From Erythrobacter sp. 3-20A1M (GTDB lineage: Bacteria > Pseudomonadota > Alphaproteobacteria > Sphingomonadales > Sphingomonadaceae): DNA of 64,000 nt. Of the stretch, positions 27,061 to 36,060 are shown in pieces. The stretch is taken from positions 744,001 to 808,000 of the forward strand of contig NZ_CP045200.1 of assembly GCF_018636735.1 (NCBI RefSeq), in the 5' to 3' direction. The position numbers and the translations under genes are program-made. The first letter of the stretch is position 1. Every line of letters begins with the position of its first letter. The notes beneath the pieces were generated by a model. The model made no database searches. It was not told where the DNA came from and saw only the letters and a list, made by a program, of their open reading frames with translations.

Positions 27061-29483
27061 TCGGCGGCCTGCTTGAACGCGATGTCGTCCTCGGCGTTCT
27101 CGCTCGCTCCACCCGGCCAGGCATGGCCGGTAAGCGCGGGGAACCAGTCCGCGGGATCGTCGCCCACCGCCTCGCGCAGCAGGTCGAGCCGACGCACGGT
27201 GCTCTCGCGGCCCGACAGCATTGCCAGCACTTCGGGCGCGTTCGACAGATCGAGCCGGACGACCACGCTGGCGTCGGGCTGGCGCACCAGGAAGCAGCGG
27301 CTGTGCGCGGGCAGGCTGCGGATCAGCGCCAGCTCGTGGCTCGTGAGACCGAAGCCGTCGCAGTAGTCTTCCGGCCGGGCGCGGCTGTTGGGCATGAAAA
27401 CCATGGTCGCTGTTTGCTCCACCAATGCGGTGGAAATGCGGCTTTCCAAAGCGTCGCGTGCGCTCTGCGTCGCGAAGCCGACCAGCGCGTTGCGTTTCCG
27501 GAGGGTCTTGAGCCAGTCGCGAATCCGCGCGGCGAACACCTCGTCGTCAAGCGCTTTCCAGCCCTCGTCGATCAGGATCATGGTCGGTTGCCCGTCCAGC
27601 CGCTCCTCGATCCGGTGGAACAGGTACATCATGGTCGGCGTGCGCAGCTTCGGGTTCTCGAGCAGCGCGGTCATGTCGAAGCCGAGGGTGCGGTTGGCGA
27701 GGTCGAGTTTGTCCTCGCCATTGTCGAACAGCCAGGCATGCTCGCCGCCATGAATCCAGGCAGAGAGGCGATCGGCGAGATCGCCGGGTTCGGGCCGCCG
27801 CGTGCCTGACAGCAGCTCGCGGAAATGCCGCAAGCGGCGCAGCTCGGGCGCGTTCTCGTAGGTCGCATCGACCGCATGGCTGATCGTCTGCAACTCTTCC
27901 GGTCCCTCGGCCTTGAGCAGAACCCCGAGCCAGTCGCGCAGAAAGGCGCGATTGGCAGCGCTGTCGGGCAGGCTGAGCGGATTGAAGCCCGATGGCTCGC
28001 CTGCATAGATACGATCGTAGCGCCCACCAATGCCGCGCACAAACAGCTCCGCCCCGCGATCCTTGTCGAACAGGATGGTGCGGGGCGAGAACTTCTGCGC
28101 CTGCGCAGCGAGGAAGTTCATCACCACCGTCTTGCCCGAACCGGACGGCCCGATGACCGAGAAATTGCCGAGATCGCCATGGTGGAAATTGAAGAAGAAC
28201 GGCGTGGCGCTGGTCGTTTCCAGCAGCGTCACCGCCTCGCCCCAGTGATTGCCGTCCGCCTGCCCCAGCGCGAAACCGTGCAGGGACCCGAAGCTCGCCA
28301 TGTTGGCGGACGAGATCATCGCGCGGCGCACGATGTAGTTTTCGTTGCCGGGGAACTGCGCCCAGAATGCAGGCTCCAGGTTCACGTCCTCGCGGACCAC
28401 GATCGCACCGGTATCGGCCAGCGCGGCGGCACAGGCGGCAGTCGCATCGTCGAGACGCGGCAGCGTGCGCTCGCGCACCAGCACCGACAGGTGATGGTCG
28501 CCGAACCCGACCGCGCCATTGCCCAGCGCATCGCGCGCGGCGAGCATGTCGCTTCGTTCGGCCTGCGCTTCCTCGTCGGCAGAGCGCAGACGGCGTAGCG
28601 CCAGGTCCATCCGCTCGCGGGCGGTGGTCCGCTCCGCCGGGGCGTAGCTCTCGGACACGACCATCTCGTAGGGCAGCCGCAGCAGCCCGTCGATCAGGCC
28701 GGGGCTGGTCGCGTCGGGATAGTCCTTGAGGCTGAGGATCGAGGCGAAGTCGGGATCGCCCGAACCGCGCAGTTCCATCGCGTCGAGCCCGAAGGACACG
28801 CGGCGATAGGGGAGCATGTAGCCGATATCGGTATCCTCGGCAGGGCGGCGCACGGGGCGCATCTCGCCATTGTAGAGCGCGGAGAGCAGCTCCAGCATTT
28901 CCGAATTCGTGTTGCCCGCCGGTCCGGTATATTCGCCCAGCAGCGCCGCACCGTAGGGCTGCAACGCGGCGACGAGGCCGGTCGCGGCTGCTTTCAGACT
29001 GCGCAGGTCCTTGGGATCAACTTCCACATCATCGCGCTTGCGACGGTTGAGCTTCTTGCTCGCCTTCTCCACCCAGCCAGCCTTGCCGCGCGCGGGGCGC
29101 CGGATGAGGGTGACGAACTGATCGTTGATGAACAGCGCGCCCGAGCCCAGCCGTTCCTTCCACCGCGCGTCGATATGGCGCGCCAGCGGATCTGCGAATT
29201 CGGTCTCCAGCTCAACCTCGACCCGGCGACGGATCACATGGTGGTACATCACGAAACGCGCATCGAGGGTGGAGCGCAGCATGATCTCGCGCGTCGCGGC
29301 ATGGGCGTTGAGCGCGTCGGTATCCTCGGTCTCGAACAGCAGGCCGGGCACCTGGATCGCAGTCATGACGGAGCCGTCGCGCAGCAGCACGGTGCTCTCG
29401 TCGACCAGCCGCGCATAGGGCAGCCGGTCGCCGGCGCGCGCCTCCTTGCCGCCCCAGGCGGCGGTGCCGATCCATTTGCTCAT
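27057..29483 (-). CDS. virB4: VirB4-type secretion ATPase
   Basis: An 808-residue ATPase, the most conserved T4SS component. The N-terminal CagE/VirB4 domain (about 1-400) is followed by an AAA domain with Walker A in [14 protein letters not shown] and Walker B near MILIDEGWKAL; LKTLRKRNALVGFATQS follows. It powers pilus subunit extraction and transport. Full length, with no missing motifs. It starts 43 bases after virB3 and overlaps virB6 by four bases. Confidence 0.95.
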   Translation of the reverse strand: MSKWIGTAAWGGKEARAGDRLPYARLVDESTVLLRDGSVMTAIQVPGLLFETEDTDALNAHAATREIMLRSTLDARFVMYHHVIRRRVEVELETEFADPLARHIDARWKERLGSGALFINDQFVTLIRRPARGKAGWVEKASKKLNRRKRDDVEVDPKDLRSLKAAATGLVAALQPYGAALLGEYTGPAGNTNSEMLELLSALYNGEMRPVRRPAEDTDIGYMLPYRRVSFGLDAMELRGSGDPDFASILSLKDYPDATSPGLIDGLLRLPYEMVVSESYAPAERTTARERMDLALRRLRSADEEAQAERSDMLAARDALGNGAVGFGDHHLSVLVRERTLPRLDDATAACAAALADTGAIVVREDVNLEPAFWAQFPGNENYIVRRAMISSANMASFGSLHGFALGQADGNHWGEAVTLLETTSATPFFFNFHHGDLGNFSVIGPSGSGKTVVMNFLAAQAQKFSPRTILFDKDRGAELFVRGIGGRYDRIYAGEPSGFNPLSLPDSAANRAFLRDWLGVLLKAEGPEELQTISHAVDATYENAPELRRLRHFRELLSGTRRPEPGDLADRLSAWIHGGEHAWLFDNGEDKLDLANRTLGFDMTALLENPKLRTPTMMYLFHRIEERLDGQPTMILIDEGWKALDDEVFAARIRDWLKTLRKRNALVGFATQSARDALESRISTALVEQTATMVFMPNSRARPEDYCDGFGLTSHELALIRSLPAHSRCFLVRQPDASVVVRLDLSNAPEVLAMLSGRESTVRRLDLLREAVGDDPADWFPALTGHAWPGGASENAEDDIAFKQAAE

Positions 29484-29526
29484 GCGCGCATACTCATCGC
29501 GTTACTGGGCCTTTCCCCGGTTCGGG

Positions 29527-29811
29527 TCAGGCGGCGTAGCTGTTGCAGCCCCACCGCTTGAAATTCTTCACCCGCGGGCATTTCGACACCTTGGTGAGCC
29601 ACAGGTCGAAGATGCGCGGCTCGCGCAGGCAGGCGAAATAGCCGATGCCGTGCATCAGCGCCGCCGCTGGCAATGCCAGCCAGCTGCCGGTGATCAGGAA
29701 CACCTCCGTCGTGACGGCGGCGTTGATGATGAAATAGTTGTAGGTCACGCCCGCGAACATCTGCGGGCGGGTCAGCGCGCGGTGGACCGGATGGCGGACG
29801 AGCTGATCCAT
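29527..29811 (-). CDS. virB3: VirB3-type inner-membrane protein
   Basis: A 94-residue VirB3/TrbD family protein. The N-terminal HPVHRALTRPQMFAGV segment is diagnostic. Two hydrophobic segments follow (YFIINAAVTTEVFLITG and WLALPAAALMHGIGYFACL), and the C-terminus carries REPRIFDLW. It assists VirB4 in pilus assembly at the inner membrane. It begins 12 bases after virB2 and is followed by virB4 after 43 bases. Confidence 0.9.
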   Translation of the reverse strand: MDQLVRHPVHRALTRPQMFAGVTYNYFIINAAVTTEVFLITGSWLALPAAALMHGIGYFACLREPRIFDLWLTKVSKCPRVKNFKRWGCNSYAA

Positions 29812-29823
29812 CGCGAAGGCCCC

Positions 29824-30126
29824 CTAGCCCGCCGCCGACTGGATGCCGGACACGATCGAGGCAGCGCCGAACAGGATGAACACGCCGATGATCACGGTCG
29901 CACCGAAGCGCCAGTTGAGACGCCCCGTCAGCATCATGAAGCCGACCGCGGCCACCGCCATAACGGCGACGGCGGTCGCGACATTGCCCAGCAGCGTGCC
30001 CTGCAGCCAGGCGAGCGCGTTGACGATCGGGCCCGACCCGGCCGGGTCCTGACCCTGCATCTGCGCCAGCGCGGCGGAGGGGGAAAGCAGCGCGGCGAGC
30101 GCGGTCAGGCGGCTAATCGAATGCAT
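29824..30126 (-). CDS. virB2: VirB2/TrbC-type pilin
   Basis: A 100-residue pilin precursor. A signal sequence (LTALAALLSPSAALAQ) leads to a mature part with two hydrophobic helices (VATAVAVMAVAAVGFMML and ATVIIGVFILFGAASIV) separated by a short polar loop GRLNWRFG, as in VirB2 pilins. It presumably forms the conjugation-like pilus. It starts three bases after the transglycosylase stop and precedes virB3. Confidence 0.88.
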   Translation of the reverse strand: MHSISRLTALAALLSPSAALAQMQGQDPAGSGPIVNALAWLQGTLLGNVATAVAVMAVAAVGFMMLTGRLNWRFGATVIIGVFILFGAASIVSGIQSAAG

Positions 30127-30129
30127 TGT

Positions 30130-30777
30130 CTAGTCGTCCTCTCGGGAATGATCGGCCAGGCGACCCATGATCGCCGCCACGTAAATCTGCGTTTCGCGGA
30201 TGCGCGGCACGCCGTTCGCCTGCAGGACCCGGCCGGGCCCTGCATTGTAAGCCGCCAGCGCCTTCTCCAGATCGCCGTCGAAGCGGTCGAGCTGTTCGCG
30301 CAGATAGCGCGCCCCGCCCTCCAGATTGGCGAAGGGATCGTCGGGATCGACCCCCATCTCGCGCGCCGTGCCGGGCATCAGCTGGGCCAAGCCTCGCGCT
30401 CCGACGGGCGAACGCGCCCCCGCCCGCCAGCGGCTTTCCTGCCACACCAGCGCCTCTATCAACGTCGGGCTGAGGTCGAAGCGCCGCGCCAGTTCGGCCA
30501 CCTTCGCCGCATAGGCCGCCGGAATCGCCCCTGCCTGCGCGGAAGGGTCGGACAGGGCGGCGGGCGGCAGGTCGCCGCCCCACTCGGCCGACAGTTCCTG
30601 CGCCCCGGCATCCGGCATTCCAGCATCGGACACGCCAGGTTCGAGCAGGACGGCCTGATCCCCGGCGATCCAGCGCGCGCCATCGTCCCCGATCTCGAGG
30701 ACGTCCGCTTGCGCGACGTTTGCTGTCAGAGCCAGCGCGACCGCCAACGCCGCGCCGCCACACTTGGCGAGAATCAT
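30130..30777 (-). CDS. Lytic transglycosylase, VirB1-like
   Basis: A 215-residue exported SLT-domain protein. The signal peptide (AALAVALALTANVAQA) precedes an acidic linker and a Slt70-type catalytic domain (about 85-205). The catalytic Glu lies in IEALVWQESRWRAGARS, followed by GARGLAQLMPGTA and ALAAYNAGPGRV. It opens peptidoglycan for the secretion apparatus. I chose the ATG at 30777, preceded by GGAGGG; longer in-frame starts encode only an arginine-rich leader. First gene of the virB run, divergent from rsh. Confidence 0.88.
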   Translation of the reverse strand: MILAKCGGAALAVALALTANVAQADVLEIGDDGARWIAGDQAVLLEPGVSDAGMPDAGAQELSAEWGGDLPPAALSDPSAQAGAIPAAYAAKVAELARRFDLSPTLIEALVWQESRWRAGARSPVGARGLAQLMPGTAREMGVDPDDPFANLEGGARYLREQLDRFDGDLEKALAAYNAGPGRVLQANGVPRIRETQIYVAAIMGRLADHSREDD

Positions 30778-30944
30778 GAACCCTCCGATGCGACGTCCCT
30801 TGGACACTACACGTGACAACCGCATGACTACAAGCGCGGGCCGTTCCCGCGCCCGCCGCACGCAGCGTCCGCTTCGTCGCACCCAACCCATTCGCATCGC
30901 GCGTTCTTTTCGCTTGCGGCGCGCCGCGCGGCCACGCACATTCC

Positions 30945-33041
30945 ATGGCGATGCTGCGTCAATACGAACTCGTCGAACGGGTGAAAGCCTACGATCCGGA
31001 CGCCGACGAGGCGATGCTCAACCGTGCCTACGTCTATACCGTGCAGAAACACGGCAGCCAGAAGCGGGCCAGTGGCGACCCCTATTTCAGCCATCCGGTC
31101 GAGGTCGCGGGCCTGATGACCGACCTGAAGCTGGATCAGGACACGGTGATGACCGCCCTCCTCCACGATACGGTCGAGGACACGCTGGCCACGATCGAGG
31201 ACATCGAGTCCAATTTCGGCCCCGATGTCGCGCGCCTGGTCGACGGCGTCACCAAGCTGAGCAAGATCGAGCAGATGCCCGAGGACGAGCGGGCGGCCGA
31301 GAACCTGCGCAAGTTCCTGCTCGCCATGAGCGAGGACATCCGCGTCCTGCTGGTGAAGCTGGGCGACCGGCTGCACAACATGCGCACACTGGATTTCATC
31401 AAGTCGCCCGAGAAGCGGCAGCGGATCGCGCGCGAGACGATCGACATCTACGCCCCGCTGGCCGAGCGGATCGGCATGTACGAATATATGCGCGAAATGC
31501 AGGCGCTCGCGTTTCGCCATCTCGAGCCTGAGGCGCATGCCACCATCACCGCGCGCCTCGACAAGATTCGCGAACAGGACAGCGGCGAGGTCGAGGCGAT
31601 TGCGCTGTCGATCAAGCAGGCGCTGGCGGAAGCGGGCATACAGGTGGAGGTTACGGGCCGCGAGAAGCAGCCCTATTCGATCTGGCGCAAGATGGCGGAA
31701 CGCCATGTCAGCTTCGACCAGATCACCGACATCTTCGCGTTCCGCGTCCTGACCGAGAGCGTGGCCGATTGCTACCGCGCGCTGGGCATCTTGCACACGA
31801 CGTGGCAGTTCATTCCCGGGCGGTTCAAGGATTATATCTCCACGCCCAAGAACAACGGCTATCGCTCGCTCCACACCTCGCTGATCTACGAACAGTCGAT
31901 GCGGGTGGAGGTGCAGCTGCGCACGCGCGAGATGCACCGGACCAACCATTTCGGGCTGGCCGCCCACTGGGCCTACAAGCAGGATGGCGATGCGGACGGG
32001 CAGGTCGGCTGGCTGCGCGATCTGATCGAGATTGTCGATGCGAGCCACGATCCGGAGGAGCTGCTCGAGCACGCGCGCCTGGCGGTCTATCAGGACCGCA
32101 TCTTCGCCTTCTCGCCCAAGGGTGCGCTGTTCCAGCTGCCCAAGGGCGCAACGCCGGTCGACTTCGCCTTCGCCGTGCATACCGACCTCGGCGCGCAGAC
32201 CGTCGGCGCGAAGATCAACGGACGGCACGTCCCGCTGCGCACCGCCCTGAACAATGGCGACGTGGTGGAGATAATCAAGGGCGCGGAGGCGGAGCCGCAG
32301 ATGAGCTGGCTCGGCTTCGTCGTGACGGGCAAGGCGCGTGCCTCCATCCGCCGTGCCGTGCGACTGAAGGAGCGCGCCGAAATCGCCGAGCTGGGAGCGA
32401 AACTGTTCGACGAGATCGCCGAGCGCGTACCGGCAGAGATCGGCCGCAAGGCGGTACGGGCCGCGCTCAAGCGGCTGGAAATGACCGAAATAGAGGAACT
32501 GCATTACGCGATCGGCGCGGCGCGCATCACCGACAAGGAGGTGATGGAAGCGCTGGTGCCGGGTTGCACCGCCAATGTGGAGGCCGATGCGCGCTGGGTG
32601 AACCAGGATCGCGCCATCTCCATCCGCGGCCTGACCCCGGGCGTCGCCTACGAGCTGGCGGAGTGCTGCCATCCCGTTCCCGGGGACCGCATCGTCGGCC
32701 TGCGCCATCAGAACGAGCGCATCGAGGTGCACCGGATCGATTGCCTGGCGTTGGCGAACGGCGTGGACAGCGACTGGCTGGACCTTCAGTGGGGCAAGCA
32801 GTCGAACGGGGCAGTGGGGCGCTTGCGCCTGACGCTGTACGATCGGCCCGGAACGCTGGCCGACATGGCCGGTATTTTCGCGCGCAACCATGTGAACGTG
32901 CGCAGCCTCGTCCAGACGCAGCTCGACCATCCCTTCACCCATTACAACATCGATCTCGATGTTCAGGATCTTGCCCACCTCACACGCATGCTAAGTGCCC
33001 TGCGCGCCAGCGATGCGGTCGCCGATGCGGAGCGGGTATGA
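30945..33041 (+). CDS. rsh: Bifunctional (p)ppGpp synthetase/hydrolase, RelA/SpoT homologue
   Basis: A 698-residue stringent-response enzyme. The N-terminal HD hydrolase contains HDTVEDT (His74, Asp75), so hydrolysis should be active. The synthetase domain has GREKQPYSIWRKM and YISTPKNNGYRSLHT. A TGS domain (RIFAFSPKGALFQLPKG) and a C-terminal ACT domain (about 625-698) follow. Full-length Rsh proteins are normally the sole such enzyme in alphaproteobacteria. The ATG at 30945 is not preceded by a strong Shine-Dalgarno sequence. Its stop overlaps the start of the VOC gene (ATGA). Confidence 0.94.
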   Translation: MAMLRQYELVERVKAYDPDADEAMLNRAYVYTVQKHGSQKRASGDPYFSHPVEVAGLMTDLKLDQDTVMTALLHDTVEDTLATIEDIESNFGPDVARLVDGVTKLSKIEQMPEDERAAENLRKFLLAMSEDIRVLLVKLGDRLHNMRTLDFIKSPEKRQRIARETIDIYAPLAERIGMYEYMREMQALAFRHLEPEAHATITARLDKIREQDSGEVEAIALSIKQALAEAGIQVEVTGREKQPYSIWRKMAERHVSFDQITDIFAFRVLTESVADCYRALGILHTTWQFIPGRFKDYISTPKNNGYRSLHTSLIYEQSMRVEVQLRTREMHRTNHFGLAAHWAYKQDGDADGQVGWLRDLIEIVDASHDPEELLEHARLAVYQDRIFAFSPKGALFQLPKGATPVDFAFAVHTDLGAQTVGAKINGRHVPLRTALNNGDVVEIIKGAEAEPQMSWLGFVVTGKARASIRRAVRLKERAEIAELGAKLFDEIAERVPAEIGRKAVRAALKRLEMTEIEELHYAIGAARITDKEVMEALVPGCTANVEADARWVNQDRAISIRGLTPGVAYELAECCHPVPGDRIVGLRHQNERIEVHRIDCLALANGVDSDWLDLQWGKQSNGAVGRLRLTLYDRPGTLADMAGIFARNHVNVRSLVQTQLDHPFTHYNIDLDVQDLAHLTRMLSALRASDAVADAERV

Positions 33042-33403
33042 CGGGTATCGTCGGCCTCGACCATGTGCAGCTGGCCATGCCGCGCGGCGAGGAGGAGCGG
33101 GCGCGCGCGTTCTATGCCGAGGTGCTAACGCTCACCGAGGTGCCCAAGCCCGCCGACCTCGCAAAGCGGGGCGGGTGCTGGTTCGAAGGTGGTACCGCGC
33201 ATATCCACCTTGGTGGGGAAGACGATTTCCGACCGGCGCGAAAGGCGCATCCGGCGTTGCTGGTCGACGATCTCGATGCGCTGGTGGCGCGCCTGGAAGC
33301 TGCAGGTGTGGCGTTCACCCCTGGCAAGCCGCTGGATGGCTACAGGCGGGGCGACATCGCCGATCCGTTCGGCAATCGCATCGAACTGATGGAACGGGTC
33401 TGA
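33038..33403 (+). CDS. VOC/glyoxalase-fold protein
   Basis: A 121-residue vicinal-oxygen-chelate domain protein. The N-terminal GLDHVQLAMP and C-terminal RGDIADPFGNRIELME follow the family pattern, with a candidate metal-binding His and Glu in these strands and AHIHLGG in the middle. The function is unknown; related proteins are dioxygenases, lyases or resistance proteins. It starts within the rsh stop codon (ATGA overlap), so it is co-translated with rsh. Convergent with the peptidyl-prolyl isomerase. Confidence 0.85.
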   Translation: MTGIVGLDHVQLAMPRGEEERARAFYAEVLTLTEVPKPADLAKRGGCWFEGGTAHIHLGGEDDFRPARKAHPALLVDDLDALVARLEAAGVAFTPGKPLDGYRRGDIADPFGNRIELMERV

Positions 33404-33428
33404 AGGCCCGACGTCACGTCGAACTGGG

Positions 33429-34378
33429 TTATCCGGGGATTGGGCGCACCGGTACCGGAATATTGCAGATATCCGCTCCGCCCCCCGAAACCACGAAGAA
33501 CGGATCGCGCCGATTCGCCCGGGCCTCGACATAGCGGGCGAAGCTGTCGCTCTCGGTCGAGAGATATTCGAACCGGAGCCGCTCGCTTGCTGGCAGGTCG
33601 CTCGCCACGCGAATGCTTTCGATTCGCGTGCGCCGCGCCGGGTCGGCATAGAAACCGCCCGCCCCCGCCCCGCGCGGCAGGCTGGAGAGATGCTCGATCC
33701 CCTCCACCACGCGCCCGACCAGCGCGAGATTGCGGTCGAGATGCCGCGGTGCCTGCCCGATCACCGTATAGAGCTCCCCCCCGGTGCCGGTGTCGGGCGG
33801 CATGCCGTGGCCGACCCCGACCATGCCGTAGCAGTGGAGGGGCCAGTTGCGCTCGGTGTCCGGTGTCCCCACGCCTGCGACCGGAAAACCGCGATAGAAG
33901 CTCGTCCACCGCAGGACGTCATTGGGCGGCACGAAGAGCGGATCGAGTGCGCGCGGTCGATCGAGGTGGCGCGGGTAGGTGTAATCTTCGCGAACGGCTC
34001 CCACCCCTTCCGGCAGCGGCTTCTGCGGCCCACTGCTTTCCGGGTTGTCGTGATTGGGATCGCCCCACTGGACGACGTAATTGTCCTGCACCCGCATCAC
34101 CGCCAGCCCATCGTACCAGTGCGCGCGGGCGAGCGTGCGGATGTTCTCGACCCAGCCCTGGCTGAAGGGCGGCGGCATGAGCTGGATGTAGACCTGGCGG
34201 GGCTGGCCCTCGCCGTCCGGGGCGAGCGTCATCACCAGCAGGTCCTCGGACGCGATCGCGACCCAGGCGGACCGCGGCGCAGTGGCGACGATCTCGCCCG
34301 GCGACGGCGCTGTTTCCTGCGCACCCGATGGCGCGGCGAGCGCAGCGCCGCAAGGAGCGCGAGGCCGCCGCGCAGCAT
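33429..34378 (-). CDS. Cyclophilin-type peptidyl-prolyl isomerase, apparent frameshift in the signal peptide
   Basis: Periplasmic protein-folding catalyst, paralogous to the gene directly upstream. The cyclophilin core carries VQWGDPNHDNP, CYGMVGVGHG and LALVGRVVEGIEHL. The ATG at 34378 overlaps the upstream stop codon (TGATG) and encodes a signal peptide start, MLRGGLALLAAL. The rest of the protein (AAPSGAQETAPSP onward) is in another frame. Adding one G near plus-strand 34342 (CTG-CGC to CTG-GCG-C) gives a continuous signal peptide and about 316 residues. Without the correction, the first in-frame ATG (34235) leaves a 268-residue protein with no signal peptide. Sequencing indel or genuine inactivation. 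Confidence 0.82.
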
Positions 34379-35328
34379 CACTCGCCCTCGATCTCGCGCA
34401 CCGGGTAAGTCAGCGCGCAGATGTCGTAATCGCTCGGTACGGTGGTGTAGAATTCGTTCGGTTGCCCTGTCGCCGCCAGCCACTGGGCGAACGTACCGCT
34501 CTCGGTTTCGAGATATTTGAACCGCGGGCGTGCCTCGGGCGGGAGGTCGCTCGCCAGCCGCGCCCACTGGATCTCCAGCGGGTCCTGCCCCTCGGCGTAG
34601 AAGCCCATCTCGCCCGTCCCCGGCGGCTGGGTGCGCAAGAGGTCGAGCCCCTCGACCACCCGGCCCACCACCGCGAGATTGCGGTCGAGCCGCCGCGGTG
34701 CGTGCCCGATGATGGTGTAGAGCGTATCGCCGAGCCCCGTCGAAGGATCGACATCGCGCGCCACCCCGACCATGCCCGGGCAATGCAGCGGCCAGTCGCG
34801 CACGCCGTCGGTCGCGATCGGCCAACCGTCCTCGAACGAGGCCACCGGGGCGTAGGAATCGCAGAAACTGTTATCCAGCTTGCGGTCGCTACAAGGGTCG
34901 GCAAGCTGCGTCACTGCGGGCAACGGGTGCGTGAAGTCGTCCTTACCCACCGGTTCCAGGCCCTGAAGCGGCGCTCGGTCCTCGTCGGGATCACCCCACT
35001 GCGCGACGAAGCCGGGAGCGATGCGATAGACCGACGAATGCGTGTCCCACCACCGCGCCTTCGCCAGCTTGCGGATGTTGCGGACCCATTTCTGGCTCCA
35101 CGGCTCCCTCATCAACTGGAGCACGATGCGCCGCTCGCTGCCATCGGGGGCGGGGTTCAGTTCGAAGATCAGCAGGTCCTCGGGCCGCACCTCCTGCCAG
35201 GCGGAACGCGGCGCCGCATCGAGCACTTCCTTCGCGCTCGGCGGCTTCGTCGTCTCCCCGTCCTGCGCAAGAGCCGATGCGGGGAGCGCCGATGCCAGCG
35301 CGGCGAGTGCGATTGCGAGCCTCTTCAT
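34378..35328 (-). CDS. Cyclophilin-type peptidyl-prolyl isomerase
   Basis: A 316-residue exported isomerase, paralogue of the next gene. The signal peptide (IALAALASALPASALAQ) is followed by APRSAWQEVRPEDLLIFEL and a cyclophilin domain with FVAQWGDPDEDRAP, CPGMVGVARD and LAVVGRVVEGLDLL. I chose the ATG at 35328 because AGGA lies eight bases upstream; in-frame ATGs at 35337 and 35367 are possible. The two copies overlap by one base (TGATG), so a tandem duplication followed by divergence is likely. It probably assists folding of outer-membrane or periplasmic proteins. Confidence 0.88.
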   Translation of the reverse strand: MKRLAIALAALASALPASALAQDGETTKPPSAKEVLDAAPRSAWQEVRPEDLLIFELNPAPDGSERRIVLQLMREPWSQKWVRNIRKLAKARWWDTHSSVYRIAPGFVAQWGDPDEDRAPLQGLEPVGKDDFTHPLPAVTQLADPCSDRKLDNSFCDSYAPVASFEDGWPIATDGVRDWPLHCPGMVGVARDVDPSTGLGDTLYTIIGHAPRRLDRNLAVVGRVVEGLDLLRTQPPGTGEMGFYAEGQDPLEIQWARLASDLPPEARPRFKYLETESGTFAQWLAATGQPNEFYTTVPSDYDICALTYPVREIEGE

Positions 35329-35373
35329 GGTGCGCATCCTGCCACGCCGCGCCCGCATGGCAAGCACCTTCGC

Positions 35374-35778
35374 TCAGTCGTCCGCGTCTTCCAGCGCGTG
35401 CATGTCGTCGTCGGAAAAGCCGAAATGATGCCCGATCTCGTGGATCACGACATGCGCGACGAGCCGCTCCAGCGTCACGTCCCCGCGCTCCGCCCATTCG
35501 TCGAGAATGGGGCGGCGAAACAGCCGGATCCGCGTCGGCATCTGGCCGCTCATCTCGATGCTGCGCGCGGGCAGTGGATGGCCCTGGTAGATCCCCGAAA
35601 GCTCGAACGGCTCCTTCAGCCCCACCGCCGCCAGCGTCTCAGGGTCGGCGAAATCCTCGACCCGGAAATCGACGTCGCCCAGTTGCGCGCGAAACTGTTG
35701 CGGCAGGCGGTGGTAAGCCGCGCGGCCCAACGTTGCCATATCCTCCAGCGAGGGCGCCGTGCCGAACCGTTGCGTCAT
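35374..35778 (-). CDS. Zincin-like metallopeptidase family protein
   Basis: A 134-residue small metallopeptidase (minimal metalloprotease, MMP-like family). The catalytic motif HVVIHEIGHHFGFSDDDMHALE contains HExxH and a downstream acidic residue. Upstream it has DVDFRVEDFADPE and IYQGHPLPARS. No signal peptide is visible, so it is cytoplasmic. The ATG at 35778 is the first that does not add an arginine-rich leader. It ends 45 bases before the isomerase pair. The substrate is unknown. Confidence 0.85.
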   Translation of the reverse strand: MTQRFGTAPSLEDMATLGRAAYHRLPQQFRAQLGDVDFRVEDFADPETLAAVGLKEPFELSGIYQGHPLPARSIEMSGQMPTRIRLFRRPILDEWAERGDVTLERLVAHVVIHEIGHHFGFSDDDMHALEDADD

Positions 35779-35904
35779 CGCCTGCAAAGCTAGGCAAGCC
35801 CGCTTGCGCTCGCAACCCCACCCCGCTAGGGCGCGCGTTCTTGTTCGAACCGGCGTGCTTGCATCGCGCAATCTGCGAAGCGGCAGCGCCACGAGAGAAC
35901 ATGC

Positions 35905-35995
35905 GGAGCGGTGGCCGAGTGGTCGAAGGCGCACGCCTGGAAAGTGTGTATACGGTAACCCCGTATCGAGGGTTCGAATCCCTCCCGCTCCGCCA
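35905..35995 (+). tRNA. tRNA-Ser (anticodon GGA)
   Basis: A 91-base class II tRNA. The acceptor stem GGAGCGG pairs with CCGCTCC, followed by discriminator G and encoded CCA. The anticodon loop CTGGAAA gives GGA. A long variable arm (GTATACGGTAACCCCGTAT region) and the T arm GAGGG-TTCGAAT-CCCTC are present. Confidence 0.95.
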
Positions 35996-36060
35996 CTACC
36001 AAACCTCGGGAGGACCAGCCTCGGTCGGTTACGCTCGCTCCGAGCAATCGGCGACCATTC

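Noticed and set aside
18318-35995. tRNA genes (Arg, Ser) as integration sites of a mobile element carrying the virB block
   Set aside because: No integrase, transposase, direct repeat of a tRNA 3' end or composition shift was seen; housekeeping genes (ppk, ppx, rsh) are interleaved.
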